Made by a program: the position numbers and the translations under genes. The notes under the pieces were generated by a model, which ran no database searches, had not been told where the DNA came from, and saw only the letters and a program-made list of their open reading frames with translations. This document shows, in pieces, positions 1 through 10,452 of a stretch of DNA of 64,000 nucleotides. Each line of letters starts with the position of its first letter. Position 1 is the stretch's first letter. This stretch comes from Rhynchopus sp. YZ270_cl-10 (lineage: Eukaryota > Euglenozoa > Diplonemea > Diplonemida > Diplonemidae): NCBI GenBank assembly GCA_964035575.1, contig OZ037928.1, positions 124,001-188,000 on the forward strand, given 5' to 3'.

Positions 1-1330
1 ATCCGTGTCCAAGGCTCGTGACATTGCGCAATCCTGTACAGTCGATGGAGATCAACGACGTGCAACACGATAAGAAGCCTTCTCCAAGGCTTGTGACATT
101 GCACAATCCTGCAAAGTCGATTGAAGTCAACAACGTGCAATCTGCTAAGAAGTAGTCTCCGAGGCTTGTGACGCTGCCCAATCCTGCAAAGTCGATTGTG
201 GTCAACGACGCGCAAGATGATAAGAACGAGTCTCCGAGGCTTGTGACATTGCGCAATCCCGCAAAGTCGATGGAGATCAACGACGTGCAACATATTAAGA
301 AGCCTTCTCCAAGGCTTGTGACATTGCGCAATCCTGTGCAGTCGATTGAAGTCAACGACGTGCAAAGAGATAAGAAGCTGGTTCCAAGGCTTGTGACGCT
401 GCCCAATCGTGCGATATCGATTGAGGTCAACGACGTGCAAGAGGATAAGAAGTGGTTTCCGAGGCTTGTGACGCTGCCCAATCCTGCAATGTCGATTGAA
501 GTCAACGACGTGCAACCTGATAAGAAGTTGTCTCCAAGGCTCGTGACATTGCGCAATCCTGTACAGTCGATGGAGGTCAACGACGTGCAACCTGCTAAGA
601 AGTGGTTTCCAAGGCTCGTGACATTGCGCAATCCTGCAAAGTCGATTGAAGTCAACGACCTGCAACTTGAAAAGAAGCCTTCTCCAAGGCTTTTGACGCT
701 GCGCAATCCTGCAAAGTCGATTGAAGTCAACGACCTGCATTCTGATAAGAAGTACTTCCCGACCTGCGTGACGTTGCTGAGTCCTGAAAAGTCGATTGTT
801 TCCAACGCCCCACAGCCTCCCAGGAACTCCTCGCCTATGCGGGTGACGTTGCTCAACCCAGACAAGTCAACTGTTTTCAATGATGAGCACTCCAACAGGA
901 AGCGGTCACCAATCGCAGCTATGACCAACGGGGCACTCAGATCAAGGCTGCTTAACGCTGTCCATGCCAGGAGCCTATTCGGTGTCTCAGCTACAACTTC
1001 TGCCTGCAGAAACAACTGAACCACCTTCGGGTTTTCCACACTCGCAAGCCTCTCTGGCGTCAGGTCTGTTTCACCCAATGCATGAAGAGCTGCTATGGCT
1101 TCTTGCTTCTTCGTCTGTGTCGTGAACACGGTGTCGCCAGCACTCAGCGCTGTGATGTTGATGTCCTCTCCTTCGTCGTTCCCTCCGAAGCCCCGTGTGT
1201 GGATGTGAAAGCTGTCTTCAGCAAACCCCACTGCAGTTGCCACCTTCCGCCGCAGGTGCTTCGCTGTATCATCCACATCCACACCGACGACGTACGTCTT
1301 GCCATCAAAGCCCTCGACGTTGAGTTCCAT
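1..1330 (-). CDS. Ubiquitin-like/LRR protein, type A, 3' end outside the window
   Basis: The start is the ATG at 1328-1330 (MELNVEGFDGKTYVV), chosen because all family members begin at this Met of the beta-grasp fold. Residues 1 to about 70 resemble ubiquitin in strand and turn pattern. A helical linker (AIAALHALGETDLTPERL) follows. At least 12 repeats of 25 residues with consensus C-x-SLTSIDFAGL-x-x-VTSLG-x-x-FL then run off the left edge with no stop, so the C terminus is unknown. The family members here are intronless. It is most like the gene at 2288-3652, including about 250 bp of 5' flank. The repeat fold suggests a protein-binding scaffold; no substrate or partner can be read from the sequence. 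Function is inferred only from fold. Confidence 0.85.
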   Translation of the reverse strand, partial: MELNVEGFDGKTYVVGVDVDDTAKHLRRKVATAVGFAEDSFHIHTRGFGGNDEGEDINITALSAGDTVFTTQTKKQEAIAALHALGETDLTPERLASVENPKVVQLFLQAEVVAETPNRLLAWTALSSLDLSAPLVIAAIGDRFLLECSSLKTVDLSGLSNVTRIGEEFLGGCGALETIDFSGLSNVTQVGKYFLSECRSLTSIDFAGLRSVKSLGEGFFSSCRSLTSIDFAGLRNVTSLGNHFLAGCTSLTSIDCTGLRNVTSLGDNFLSGCTSLTSIDIAGLGSVTSLGNHFLSSCTSLTSIDIARLGSVTSLGTSFLSLCTSLTSIDCTGLRNVTSLGEGFLICCTSLISIDFAGLRNVTSLGDSFLSSCASLTTIDFAGLGSVTSLGDYFLADCTLLTSIDFAGLCNVTSLGEGFLSCCTSLISIDCTGLRNVTSLGHG

Positions 1331-2287
1331 TGGTGTTTTGTGTGTTTTTTTTCTGTTGTGTGAGTGGAAGATCCAGCCATTGATTGTCCACCTGCCAACC
1401 TCCTGAACTCGCACTGGTGTCATCTTTTCCGCAGCATCCAGAATGTGTGCAACGCGCAAGACAAAACGTACGATGTCAACTTCGTCTTCGACAAGGTTGT
1501 GGTGCTGGGTGCTTTGGAAGGGTGGGGAGGAAGCAAGAATCAGAAAAACAAAAGGGTGGGAAGGGGTTTGTTGTTTCCACGTTGATTGTTCTTTCCCTGC
1601 GTTGACTGCAGGAAAGTTCGCGAAACTATCGCGACCAGGAAAATGGGACTTTTTAAACAACAATAAAGACAAATAACGCTAAGTAAATAATAGCTCAAAG
1701 TTGTCCGGGGGAGAGAAACATCCCCACGGAGAAAAAAAGAAACAAGACCATATGCATCTGCATGGGTAGCACATCAGAAGGTTGCGTGCCGGGTTGTACC
1801 TGCACACTGTCAACAACCTCTCGCACTGCTCCCGATGATACAATTGGTGACATAACACGTGAGTACATAAAAACAGGAAGGGATACAAAGCTAAAAAAAC
1901 ATACGGTCCGAACAGAGGTTGCGTGCCGGGTTGTACCTGCACACTATCAACAACCTCGCGCAGTCGACCCAGTCGCACTGCTGCCTTTGATACATTTGGT
2001 GACATGACACACGAGTTAAAAAAGAACACACAGGGGTAACACAAAAAAAATGGATAAGATGAGCCGCACTGCTCCCGCTGCAACTTTTTTTTTAGTGAAC
2101 AAAAACAGACCCATGCACAAGAGAAGAAAAAACAGAAATATGATTGGCACACAGCAAAGTATACCACCCTAACCCTACGTTGCGTGTAAGGATCGACCTA
2201 CCCACTACCGACAATCTACCGTGGTCGTTTTCGCGACGCACTCTACCCACTCATGATGTTCAGGGGGTTGGTACACATAGGCGAGGT
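1331..2287. other. Intergenic gap with an imperfect tandem duplication
   Basis: No gene is supported. The first 250 bp match the 5' flank of the neighbouring type A genes (3653-3900, 50173-50330). A stretch of about 85-95 bp occurs twice, near 1779-1865 and 1914-2010, sharing GGTTGCGTGCCGGGTTGTAC and a GGTGACATRACAC end. The copies are diverged and separated by about 50 bp. I do not recognise the unit. Confidence 0.55.
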
Positions 2288-3652
2288 TTATGTCTTTTTG
2301 CGTCTTTTAACGTCATTTGTGAGCATCCTCCTGCTGGATCTTGCTTCGCTGATCGCAGACCGTACTACGTCGTATGTTCTTAAACTAATGCAATTCTCAA
2401 GAAAGTGGTCCTCAAGTGGTACCAATCCTGCAAAGTCGATTGAGGTCAACGACATGCAACCTGATAAAAAGTACTTTCCAAGGCTTGTGACATTGCACAA
2501 TCCTGCAAAGTCGATTGAGGTCAACGCCGCGCACCATGATAAGAAGTAGTCTCCAAGGCTCGTGACATTGTGCAATCCTGTACAGTCGATTGTGGTCAAC
2601 GACATGCAAGTTGATAAGAAGTGGTTTCCAAGGCTCGTGACATTGCACAAACCTGAAAAGTCGATGGAGGTCAACGACGCGCAACTTTTTAAGAAGCCGT
2701 GTCCAAGGCTTGTGACATTGCTCAAACCTGCGAAGTCGATTGAGGTCAACGACGTGCAATGTGATAAGAAGCCTTCCCCAAGGCTTGCGACGCTGCTCAA
2801 ACCTGCGAAGTTGATCGCGGTCAACGATGTGCAAAGTGATAAGAAGCCGTCTCCAAGGCTTGTGACATTGCGTAATCCTGCAAATTCGATGGAGATCAAC
2901 GACGTGCAACCTCTTAAGAAGCCGTGTCCAAGGCTTGTTACACTGCCCAATCCTGCAAAGTCGATTGAGGTCAACGACGTGCAACATGATAAGAAGCCTT
3001 CGCCAAGGATCGTGACACTTCCTAATCCTGCAAAATCCATCATCGTCAGCGACGTGCAATCTGATAAGAAGCTGTTCCCGACCTGCGTGACGTTGCTGAG
3101 TCCTGCAAAGTCGATTGTTTCCAGCGCAGTACAGCCTCCCAGGAACTCCTCGCCTATGCGGGTGACGTTGCTCAACCCAGACAAGTCAACTGATTTCAAT
3201 GATGAGCACTCCAACAGGAAGCGGTCACCAATCGCAGCTATGACCAACGGGGCACTCAGATCAAGGCTGCTTAACGCTGCTGATCCTGCCAGGAGCCTAT
3301 TCGGTGTCTCAGCTACAACTTTTGCCTGCAGAAACAACTGAACCACCTTCGGGTTTTCCACACTCGCAAGCCTCTCTGGTGTGAGGTCTGTTTCACCCAA
3401 TGCATGAAGAGCTGCTATGGCTTCTTGCTTCTTCGTCTGTGTCGTGAATACGGTGTCGCCAGCACTCAGCGCTGTGATGTTGATGTCCTCTCCTTCATCG
3501 TTCCCTCCGAAGCCCCGTGTGTGGATGTGAAAGCTGTCTTCAGCAAACCCCGCTGCAGTTGCCACCTTCCGCCGCAGGTGCTTCGCTGTATCATCCACAT
3601 CCACACCGACGACGTACGTCTTGCCATCAAAGCCCTCGACGTTGAGTTCCAT
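2288..3652 (-). CDS. Ubiquitin-like/LRR protein, type A, about 13 repeats
   Basis: 454 residues from the ATG at 3650-3652 (MELNVEGFDGKTYVVGVDVDD). The open frame continues upstream, but the family start is this Met. Residues 1-70 are the ubiquitin-like domain, 70-115 a helical linker, then about 13 repeats of 25 residues in which FAGL replaces the DLSSL of types B and C. The last full repeat is shortened by a few residues (FAGLVPLEDHF). The C terminus (SSRRMLTNDVKRRKKT) is basic but not homologous to the KRKRD...KRPRL tail of the other types. It lies next to its nearest relative at 1-1330, probably as a tandem duplicate. Domain calls are firm; function is unknown. Confidence 0.88.
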   Translation of the reverse strand: MELNVEGFDGKTYVVGVDVDDTAKHLRRKVATAAGFAEDSFHIHTRGFGGNDEGEDINITALSAGDTVFTTQTKKQEAIAALHALGETDLTPERLASVENPKVVQLFLQAKVVAETPNRLLAGSAALSSLDLSAPLVIAAIGDRFLLECSSLKSVDLSGLSNVTRIGEEFLGGCTALETIDFAGLSNVTQVGNSFLSDCTSLTMMDFAGLGSVTILGEGFLSCCTSLTSIDFAGLGSVTSLGHGFLRGCTSLISIEFAGLRNVTSLGDGFLSLCTSLTAINFAGLSSVASLGEGFLSHCTSLTSIDFAGLSNVTSLGHGFLKSCASLTSIDFSGLCNVTSLGNHFLSTCMSLTTIDCTGLHNVTSLGDYFLSWCAALTSIDFAGLCNVTSLGKYFLSGCMSLTSIDFAGLVPLEDHFLENCISLRTYDVVRSAISEARSSRRMLTNDVKRRKKT

Positions 3653-4511
3653 TGGTGTTTTGTGTGTTTTTTTTCTGTTGTGTGAGTGGAAGATCCAGCC
3701 ATTGATTGTCCACCTGCCAACCTCCTGAACTCGCACTGGTGTCATCTTTTCCGCAGCATCCAGAATGTGTGCAACGCGCAAGACAAAACGTACGATGTCA
3801 ACTTCGTCTTCGACAAGGTTGTGGTGCTGGGTGCTTTGGAAGGGTGGGGAGGAAGCAAGAATCAGAAAAGCAAAAGGATGGGAAGGGGTTCGTTGTTTCC
3901 AGTACAAGGTGTATGGTGTACATCAGGGGGAATTTGGGGAAATCAAAAAAACAAAAGAGCAACAACGTTGGTAGATGTGTGGCGACCACACACACGACGA
4001 ACAAAAAAAGTTGTCTGCACACAACACAAAATGAGGTTAGGGGACGCTTTTGTGTTGTGTCAATGAATCCGTCTAAAACACCGTCCCCTAAGCACCGCAA
4101 AGCACCTTGGTGGGGGGACTCAGATCTGATGTTTTGCGAAAAGTCTTTTTTTAAATTTACAAAGGTTTTTTTGACGCCACTTCGTTCAGCTGATGCTTAT
4201 TATGTACAGATCCTCTGTTGCATTGCCAGCACAACACACACACACAACACACACACGCACCCTATCCTGTACTCAATGTTGTGACTTCCTGAACACCTTT
4301 TTTTATTTCTCGGCTGATGCAAAACGCCCGAATCAGTTAAAATGCATCCTACACTTTGTTTTTTAGCTAATCTTTGAGTAATGGCAGACATCCGTTATTT
4401 TTTTTCCACCCCCCCCCCCCCCTTTTTTTTTGCTTTCTTCAGCCCATCCGAAGAGAGTAGTTACAAACGTAGTGCTATTGCAGCTTGGTCATATCATGAT
4501 GGTGTTCCACT
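3653..4511. other. Intergenic gap, LRR 5' flank and simple repeats
   Basis: 3653-3890 repeats the 5' flank of the other type A genes. Further right there is an inverted pair TTAGGGGACG (about 4036) and CGTCCCCTAA (about 4083) that could form a hairpin, a short CA-rich run near 4230-4260, and C- and T-homopolymers near 4407-4432. No gene is supported. Confidence 0.5.
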
Positions 4512-6212
4512 TCAGACCACGTCATCGAAGGACTTGAAATGCTCTATAACTCTGGGGGCGAGCGAAAGCACCTTGAACGGCGGGTGATCTGCCACCTCCG
4601 CTGCCGTCGTCGGAATCGAGTTGGTGATCCAAAAGTTGCTCCACCGCTGTGCCGGCTGCGTCTGCTCTGTGTCGAGGAAGCGTTCCCACGAGGCCTTCGG
4701 GAACACACCGTGGGTCACGTAGCCACTCACTTCAGAGGCCCCGCTCGCAAGCAGCAGGTCTTTGCAGTTGATCATCGTCCCTCCAGACTGAACCAAATCA
4801 TCCACGACCACCACGTGCCGCCCACGCACATCCTCCATCCCTTCAGTGATCTTCAGCACCCTTTTGTCCTCTTCTCGGGTCTTCGAACAGACTATGACAG
4901 GCAGGTCGATGTCACCTCCCTGAAAAAGGGTATTTTTAAAAAAGGAGTTTGGTGTGATTTTCCCCAAAATAAAGTGCAAAAAAGGTACTTTGAAAGTGCT
5001 TTAAAGGTGTCCTATGTTGGGGTTTTCAATCACACCAGAGTTGCAAGGGTTTTGAAGGGAGGGGAAGGGTTTTAGGAAGGGTTTGGGGGACACAAGTTTC
5101 CCAAACCTGAAATCCTGAACTCTTTGGATGAAGGGGGGATGAAAGTGTAGGGGAAATCAATGGAAATGGGCAGTTTTTTTAATGAAGTTTTTGTTCTGTT
5201 TGCTTTGTGCTCTTGTTTTTTTGTTTTGTTTTGCTCAAACATGTTTTGCTTGATGTAAATGGGTAGTGGCGGGACAAACCTGGAATTCTGGCCAAAAGCG
5301 CTTCTTTGCCCCATCATCTGGGAAGGCAACAGCTACGTCGTGGCCTTGCGCCTGCAGGTTCTGAAGCTCGCTGTGTGGTGGTGGATGGGGGAGATGGATG
5401 CAGGGAGTTTTTGAGCACCCTATTACCCTCGGATAACGACACATCTCTGAGCTTCCTCGAAAGGTCAATTTTTTATTGCAAAAAAAAATATTTTTCCCAG
5501 TAATTTTGTACCTTCTTTTAATTCTGGGTCGATCAAAAAAGTGCAAAAAATGCACCCACCACTTTTGTCCTTCAACATCCCACATTTTCCCCTCCCCTCC
5601 CCACACATACTTTTTCAACAACGGAATCGCTGTTGTCAACAACGGCAAGACCTGATCACTAAAATAAAAGCGATTTTGCAGCGAATGGATGTCATAGAAG
5701 AGAAACTGCGTCGGGCCGTGCATCGTCTGCGGGGTGGCCGAGAGCATGCGCGCGAAGGTCATCGCCGTCGCAACCTCACCTTCCACGAGCACACGCTCCA
5801 TAGTCCCCATCGGGAAGAACGGCAGCACCACCGTCAGCGAATGCGCCCGATACCTCGGCAATGAGTAGATCAACCCAAGCGTCGCCACCCACCCCTCCCC
5901 CCCATGCAGAATGTCATAGTCCGCCAGCAGCACCACGTCCTTATGCATCACTGCCCCCGGGTCCACCGCCACCTTCGGTGTTCCATCATTGAACGTCGCC
6001 ATGCTCAGCCCTCCTTCCTCAAACAGCTCCGGAGCGGCCTCAAGAATCTCTGAGGCCAATCCACGCATATTAGGAGTCGCCAGCAGGCTGAACCCGGTAC
6101 CATGATGTCGCCGTGCGGGGTGTGCGTCTGCATGGGCGGAGCTCAGCCCAAAGCCGCAGAACGCTCCTACAGCGCCATAGGCACAGCGGGACAGCAGGTG
6201 GTGGGGTGGCAT
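4512..6212 (-). CDS. Ribose-phosphate pyrophosphokinase, plant-type class II, 4 exons
   Basis: Makes PRPP from ribose 5-phosphate and ATP, the entry to nucleotide, His and Trp synthesis. Exons, 5' to 3': 6212-5611, 5455-5427 (a 29-bp microexon), 5344-5280, 4919-4512, giving 367 residues. Donors are GTATGT, GTAATA and GTTTGT; acceptors end in AG, and phases agree at every junction. The spliced protein follows plant class II enzymes: LPFFPMGTMERV, YDIHSLQNRFYF, VAFPDDGAKKRF, the PRPP loop VVVVDDLVQSGGT (about residues 268-280), THGVFPKASWERF and FWITNSIPTT. The acceptor of exon 3 was chosen because it alone keeps the frame and the expected spacing before AFPDDG. The first 40 residues (Ala/His/Arg-rich, no counterpart in the core enzyme) could be a targeting peptide. 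The upstream open frame begins at a GTG, so the ATG at 6210-6212 is preferred. Class II enzymes are known to be phosphate-independent. Confidence 0.9.
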
Positions 6213-6952
6213 GGTAGTGTATCCGTGTGTGTGTGGGGGGAACACACAGCCCGCCCCCTCCCTGTTGGTTGTAGTGTGCAGAATGGTGTGACGGGTTGAG
6301 TGAGGTTTGTAGGTGTAGTGCCTGAAGGCGGCAAAAGAGAGAAAAGACTGAGACCGTCGCAGTGACCAACCTAGCCTGCGGGGGGCGTTCTGAGCTGTGT
6401 TTGAGAGAATGCTTGAGAGACTCGTTTTCGCTTTGCTTGTTCAAAAGACAAAAAACGGGAGGGGAGGGAAATAAGGGTTGCTTGTTGTTCGCTTCCACTT
6501 TTTTTCATGAGGGTCTCGAGCATTTTGTCAAATATACTACGTCCCCACTCTGGTACCTCAGCAGACTCCGGAGTGGCCTCCGCGTTGTGCCAGTTGTGCC
6601 ATAGCTAGTGAGCCCTCGTTTGGAGACAACCAGTCAGGTGGGGAGTCTGGCGCAGGCGGCACATCTGTTACACAGTGAGCCTTGGTGCACCAGTGATAAA
6701 GAGCTGTTTGCTAAAGTAGAAAGTGTATGAATTAGTGCTGTTTTGCTCTTTTCCAGTTGTACACTGGTGGCCTTTTAGTCCGCTTCTGATGTAGGCAAAA
6801 CAGGAGAAAAAACAGCAACAGGGGAGAGGGGAGAAAAAGGTGGCCTTGCTTGGTGGCTCAGTCCCGCTCTGGTACCTCAGCAGCCTCCGCACGGACTGGC
6901 CCACGTTGTGCAGATGCAAGGGACCAGTGAAGCTGCACCGTATCGCGGTCTG
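6213..6952. repeat. Intergenic gap; copy of the LRR 3'-flank block (about 6540-6952)
   Basis: From about 6540 the sequence matches blocks lying 3' of other LRR genes at about 21460-21890 and 45290-45670, with shorter pieces near 17985, 18400 and 20360. Landmarks shared are GAGCCCTCGTTTGGAGAC, GCTGTTTGCTAAAGTAGAAA, GTACACTGGTGGCCTTTTAG and CTCTGGTACCTCAGCAGCC. It shows that gene and flank were duplicated together. 6213-6540 is the 5' flank of the PRPP synthetase; I see nothing specific in it. Confidence 0.7.
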
Positions 6953-7789
6953 TCACTGCGACAGTCTCGGTCGCTTGCAGTCTTCCTCAGGTGATTTGTC
7001 TCGCTTCCGTTTCGGACGGGTATCGACAACAAACTTCATCAGGTTCGCATTCCTCACAGCGCGTGACACAACAGCACTGCACCCAGAGAGGCGGATGGTT
7101 TCCAAGCTTGCACACTCGCGGAAAGGGCGCTGGCCAATGTGTATAACGTTCTCAAGTGAAGATAAATCGAGAGATGTTAAACTGGCACAGTTGTAGAGGA
7201 AGTTGTCCCCGATGTGCTCAAGGTTGTTCAGTGAAGGCAAGTCAAGAGATGTTAACTTGGTACAGTTTTTGAGGAAGTCCTCCTCAATGTGCTCAAGACT
7301 GCTGAGTGACGACAAGTCGACAGAGGTTAAATTCCTGCATCCGGCGAGGAAGTGGCTCTCAATGCGGGTGACAGTCGACACAGCACTCAGATCAAGTCGT
7401 GTTATCGATGGTGTATACCAGAAGAACCCATAGGTAATGACAGCCGTAACCTCTGCCTGCAGAAGCAAACACGCCAGCTCAACATCCTTCTTGCTATCCT
7501 GCGCTCTCTTCAACCTCTGTGCAGTTAGGTCTGTCTCACCCAACGCACGAAGTGCTGCTATGGCTTGTAACTTCTTCGACTTTGTATTTACCACAATCGT
7601 GTCCCCAGCACTCAGCTGCGTCATGTCATATCCTTCGCCCATCGCTTCGTCTCCGAAACTCATGTCAAAGCTGTCTTCAGGCAGCCCCACTGCAGACGCC
7701 ACCTTCCGCCGCAGGTCCGCAGGTGTGTCATCCTCACCCAGCTCGACTGCATGCTTCACGCCGTTCAACCCTTCGACAGTCAAATGCAT
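6953..7789 (-). CDS. Ubiquitin-like/LRR protein, type B, 5 repeats
   Basis: 278 residues from the ATG at 7787-7789 (MHLTVEGLNGVKHAVEL). Ubiquitin-like domain 1-68, linker with AIAALRALGETDLT and ACLLLQAEV to about 120, five 25-residue repeats, then the C-terminal cap LSGCSAVVSRAV and the basic tail PKRKRDKSPEEDCKRPRL, a likely bipartite nuclear localisation signal. The open frame upstream of this Met runs into mobile DNA and is not coding: a 7.1-kb element begins at 7798, 8 bp before the ATG. Its native 5' block now lies at 14882-15100, so it may be silent or driven from the element. The coding sequence itself looks whole. Confidence 0.9.
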   Translation of the reverse strand: MHLTVEGLNGVKHAVELGEDDTPADLRRKVASAVGLPEDSFDMSFGDEAMGEGYDMTQLSAGDTIVVNTKSKKLQAIAALRALGETDLTAQRLKRAQDSKKDVELACLLLQAEVTAVITYGFFWYTPSITRLDLSAVSTVTRIESHFLAGCRNLTSVDLSSLSSLEHIEEDFLKNCTKLTSLDLPSLNNLEHIGDNFLYNCASLTSLDLSSLENVIHIGQRPFRECASLETIRLSGCSAVVSRAVRNANLMKFVVDTRPKRKRDKSPEEDCKRPRLSQ

Positions 7790-7990
7790 TTTTTTATCAC
7801 CGTTTTTAGAAATTTTGTGCGAGTTAGGAAAAAATATGAGAGTACCACAGATACTCAAAAGTTAAAAATTCTTGCTTTAATGGAATTTTTGGGCCTCAAA
7901 CTCGGACATAGTAATTTTGTTCTCCAAATTTATGCTCCAAAATTTTCAGTTCAAAATCCAAAAATCCATAGGGTCCCCCCTATGGTTTTT

Positions 7991-8792
7991 ACACAGTACA
8001 CAGTACACAGTACACAGTACACAGTACACAGTACACAGTACACAGTACACAGTACACAGTACACAGTACACAGTACACAGTACACAGTACACAGTACACA
8101 GTACACAGTACACAGTACACAGTACACAGTACACAGTACACAGTACACAGTACACAGTACACAGTACACAGTACACAGTACACAGTACACAGTACACAGT
8201 ACACAGTACACAGTACACAGTACACAGTACACAGTACACAGTACACAGTACACAGTACACAGTACAGTACAGTACAGTACAGTACAGTACAGTACAGTAC
8301 AGTACAGTACAGTACAGTACAGTACAGTACAGTACAGTACAGTACAGTACAGTACAGTACAGTACAGTACAGTACAGTACAGTACAGTACAGTACAGTAC
8401 AGTACAGTACAGTACAGTACAGTACAGTACAGTACAGTACAGTACAGTACAGTACAGTACAGTACAGTACAGTACAGTACAGTACAGTACAGTACAGTAC
8501 AGTACAGTACAGTACAGTACAGTACAGTACAGTACAGTACAGTACAGTACAGTACAGTACAGTACAGTACAGTACAGTACAGTACAGTACAGTACAGTAC
8601 AGTACAGTACAGTACAGTACAGTACAGTACAGTACAGTACAGTACAGTACAGTACAGTACAGTACAGTACAGTACAGTACAGTACAGTACAGTACAGTAC
8701 AGTACAGTACAGTACAGTACAGTACAGTACAGTACAGTACAGTACAGTACAGTACAGTACAGTACAGTACAGTACAGTACAGTACAGTACAG
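7991..8792. repeat. Compound satellite: TACACAG 7-mer then TACAG 5-mer
   Basis: 7991-8263 is about 39 near-perfect copies of a 7-bp unit (acacagt). At 8263/8264 it switches abruptly to about 106 copies of a 5-bp unit (acagt) up to 8792. The 5-mer equals the 7-mer minus one AC step. Both contain GTAC, a self-complementary core. Several frames stay open on both strands, giving spurious long ORFs. It sits 190 bp inside the left end of the 7.1-kb element. Confidence 0.97.
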
Positions 8793-9849
8793 GTTCACAT
8801 AGCAGCCAAGATCTCGTTAGGCGTATCCTCTGGGCCTCGTTCACTTAATAAACCACAGATGTAAATTTTTGACCCTACGACCCCGCATTTAACTCAATTC
8901 GATCCGCTGATTTCAATCCCAAAAATAAAAACTGTCATCTGAGTTTAAGCTAGTCTGATAAAGAAAGAAACGAAATCAGAAAAAGAATTTTTCGTTGATC
9001 GCACCGGATTTTTGTGGAGTGTGTAGGGACAAAATCAAAAACTTTTCTGTGGATAAGTTGTGTCGTTTTGAACCGAATGACAACCCTCTCGAATTCACGA
9101 CATTTTTTCTCGACCCGATTAGTGGAGTAGATATTTGTTATCACCCCCTGGTTACCCTACTGACACATTTTCAAAAGAATGGGCGCAAAAATGTTACCGC
9201 TCGCTTCGCTCGCGGAGGTACACCGTAAAATTTCTTTACTTTTGGCCATTTTTTCGTTGTAAAATTTTATCACTGGTGGCATGCTTCCCAGTTCACAAAC
9301 GTGCATCGAAAAACCCGTAAAATAACATGAAATCTGTGGTCAATGGTGTAAAAGTCCTTCGCTAATTGGTTTTTTGGGGATTTGCTCTACTTGGGAACTA
9401 GGGAGAGATCACACTTCAGGCCACTTGGTTTTTGGTCATACACATGTATGAGTCCCCAAAAGCACCTATTTTTGAGGCCGTTTTCGAGTTCGTACAGGCA
9501 CAAGCCAATTTGCTGTTTTATTGTGAGCGGCACGCGCTAGCGGGTCCGGGAACTGTTGCGTGAAGCTGCCCAGTACGCACGCACCTTTTACAACCAAAGA
9601 GTGTACACCCTTCTTCCACTCGCTTGGAGTTCCGGAGGGGGCCTATATTGACACGTCGTTGACATGTCCTTGACACAAGGGGGTGTCACATTATAATTTG
9701 TGTGGGTTTTTTGTCCGGGAAAAACGAATCGTCCAAAAATCCCGGCAGAACATTCCCGACCATTTTTAGCTGGGATTTTTGAACTTTGCCCAAAAATCAG
9801 GGGCTCCGCTACCGTATAAAGTTCTGTTGCGGCGCAACAGAAGTCTGAA

Positions 9850-10452
9850 AAAAATTGTTTCATATACTAACTATTCTACTGAATAGATGGTATAATAGGG
9901 TGCACTAAATGTACCCAAACTTTTAAAAAAGAAAAAAAAAAAAAAAAAAATCCCATGGTTGAACCACGGGAGTACCATGGGGAACTGGGTTGCTGACTGC
10001 ACCATCCAGACTGTACCTCAAATTTTTTTTTTTGCCTGCGGCGCCATTTTCCCTTTTTTGCTCCGCAAAAAAGGGTTCGGTGTGTGACTCTGTGCTGTAA
10101 AAAGCTAGATTTTTACACCGTACCCGAATTTTTTTTTCGCCTGCGGCGCCATTTGGTTGATTTTTTTTTGCTCCGCAAAAAAAAATACAGTTCCCTATGT
10201 CCCAATGTCCTGGTCAGCAGTGCTGAAAAATTTTTGGGCACAAAAACAAGCTGACCCCCCTATCTTGAAATCTGGATTCCTGGATAAGACACTGGCGCAG
10301 GGTGAAAAAAAATCCCCGCAACAGAACTCAAAAAAAATCTGAAAACGTAGCGGAGGGGCTGCCAAAAATTGCAAAAAAAAAAATTGTTTCATATACTAAC
10401 TATTCTACTGAATAGATGGTATAATAGGGTGCACTAAATGTACCCAAACTTT
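9850..10452. repeat. Direct 73-bp repeat pair 530 bp apart
   Basis: A block of about 73 bp (9850-9922 and 10379-10452) is repeated almost exactly. It contains CTATTCTACTGAATAG, a small hairpin, and ends GCACTAAATGTACCCAAAC followed by a poly-T or A-rich run. The two copies bracket 455 bp that include the GCCTGCGGCGCC module. The arrangement resembles terminal repeats of a short nested element, but no target duplication was identified. Confidence 0.8.
10034..10154. repeat. Dispersed GCCTGCGGCGCC hairpin module, copy 1
   Basis: About 121 bp bounded by GCCTGCGGCGCCATTT at both ends, in direct orientation. Inside are TTTTTTGCTCCGCAAAAAA (inverted repeat) and TGTAAAAA-6 nt-TTTTTACA (8-bp stem). 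A second copy with the same layout lies at 25980-26097 in the last kinesin intron. A further TTTTTTTTTGCTCCGCAAAA fragment follows at about 10165-10190. No known family is recognised. Confidence 0.8.

Noticed and set aside
7790-7858. Longer N terminus for the gene at 6953
   Set aside because: The extension is element sequence beyond the insertion point at 7798.
7751-8864. Long open frames on both strands over the satellite
   Set aside because: 5- and 7-bp units without stops give TVQYS- or YCTVL-type peptides in several frames; not genes.
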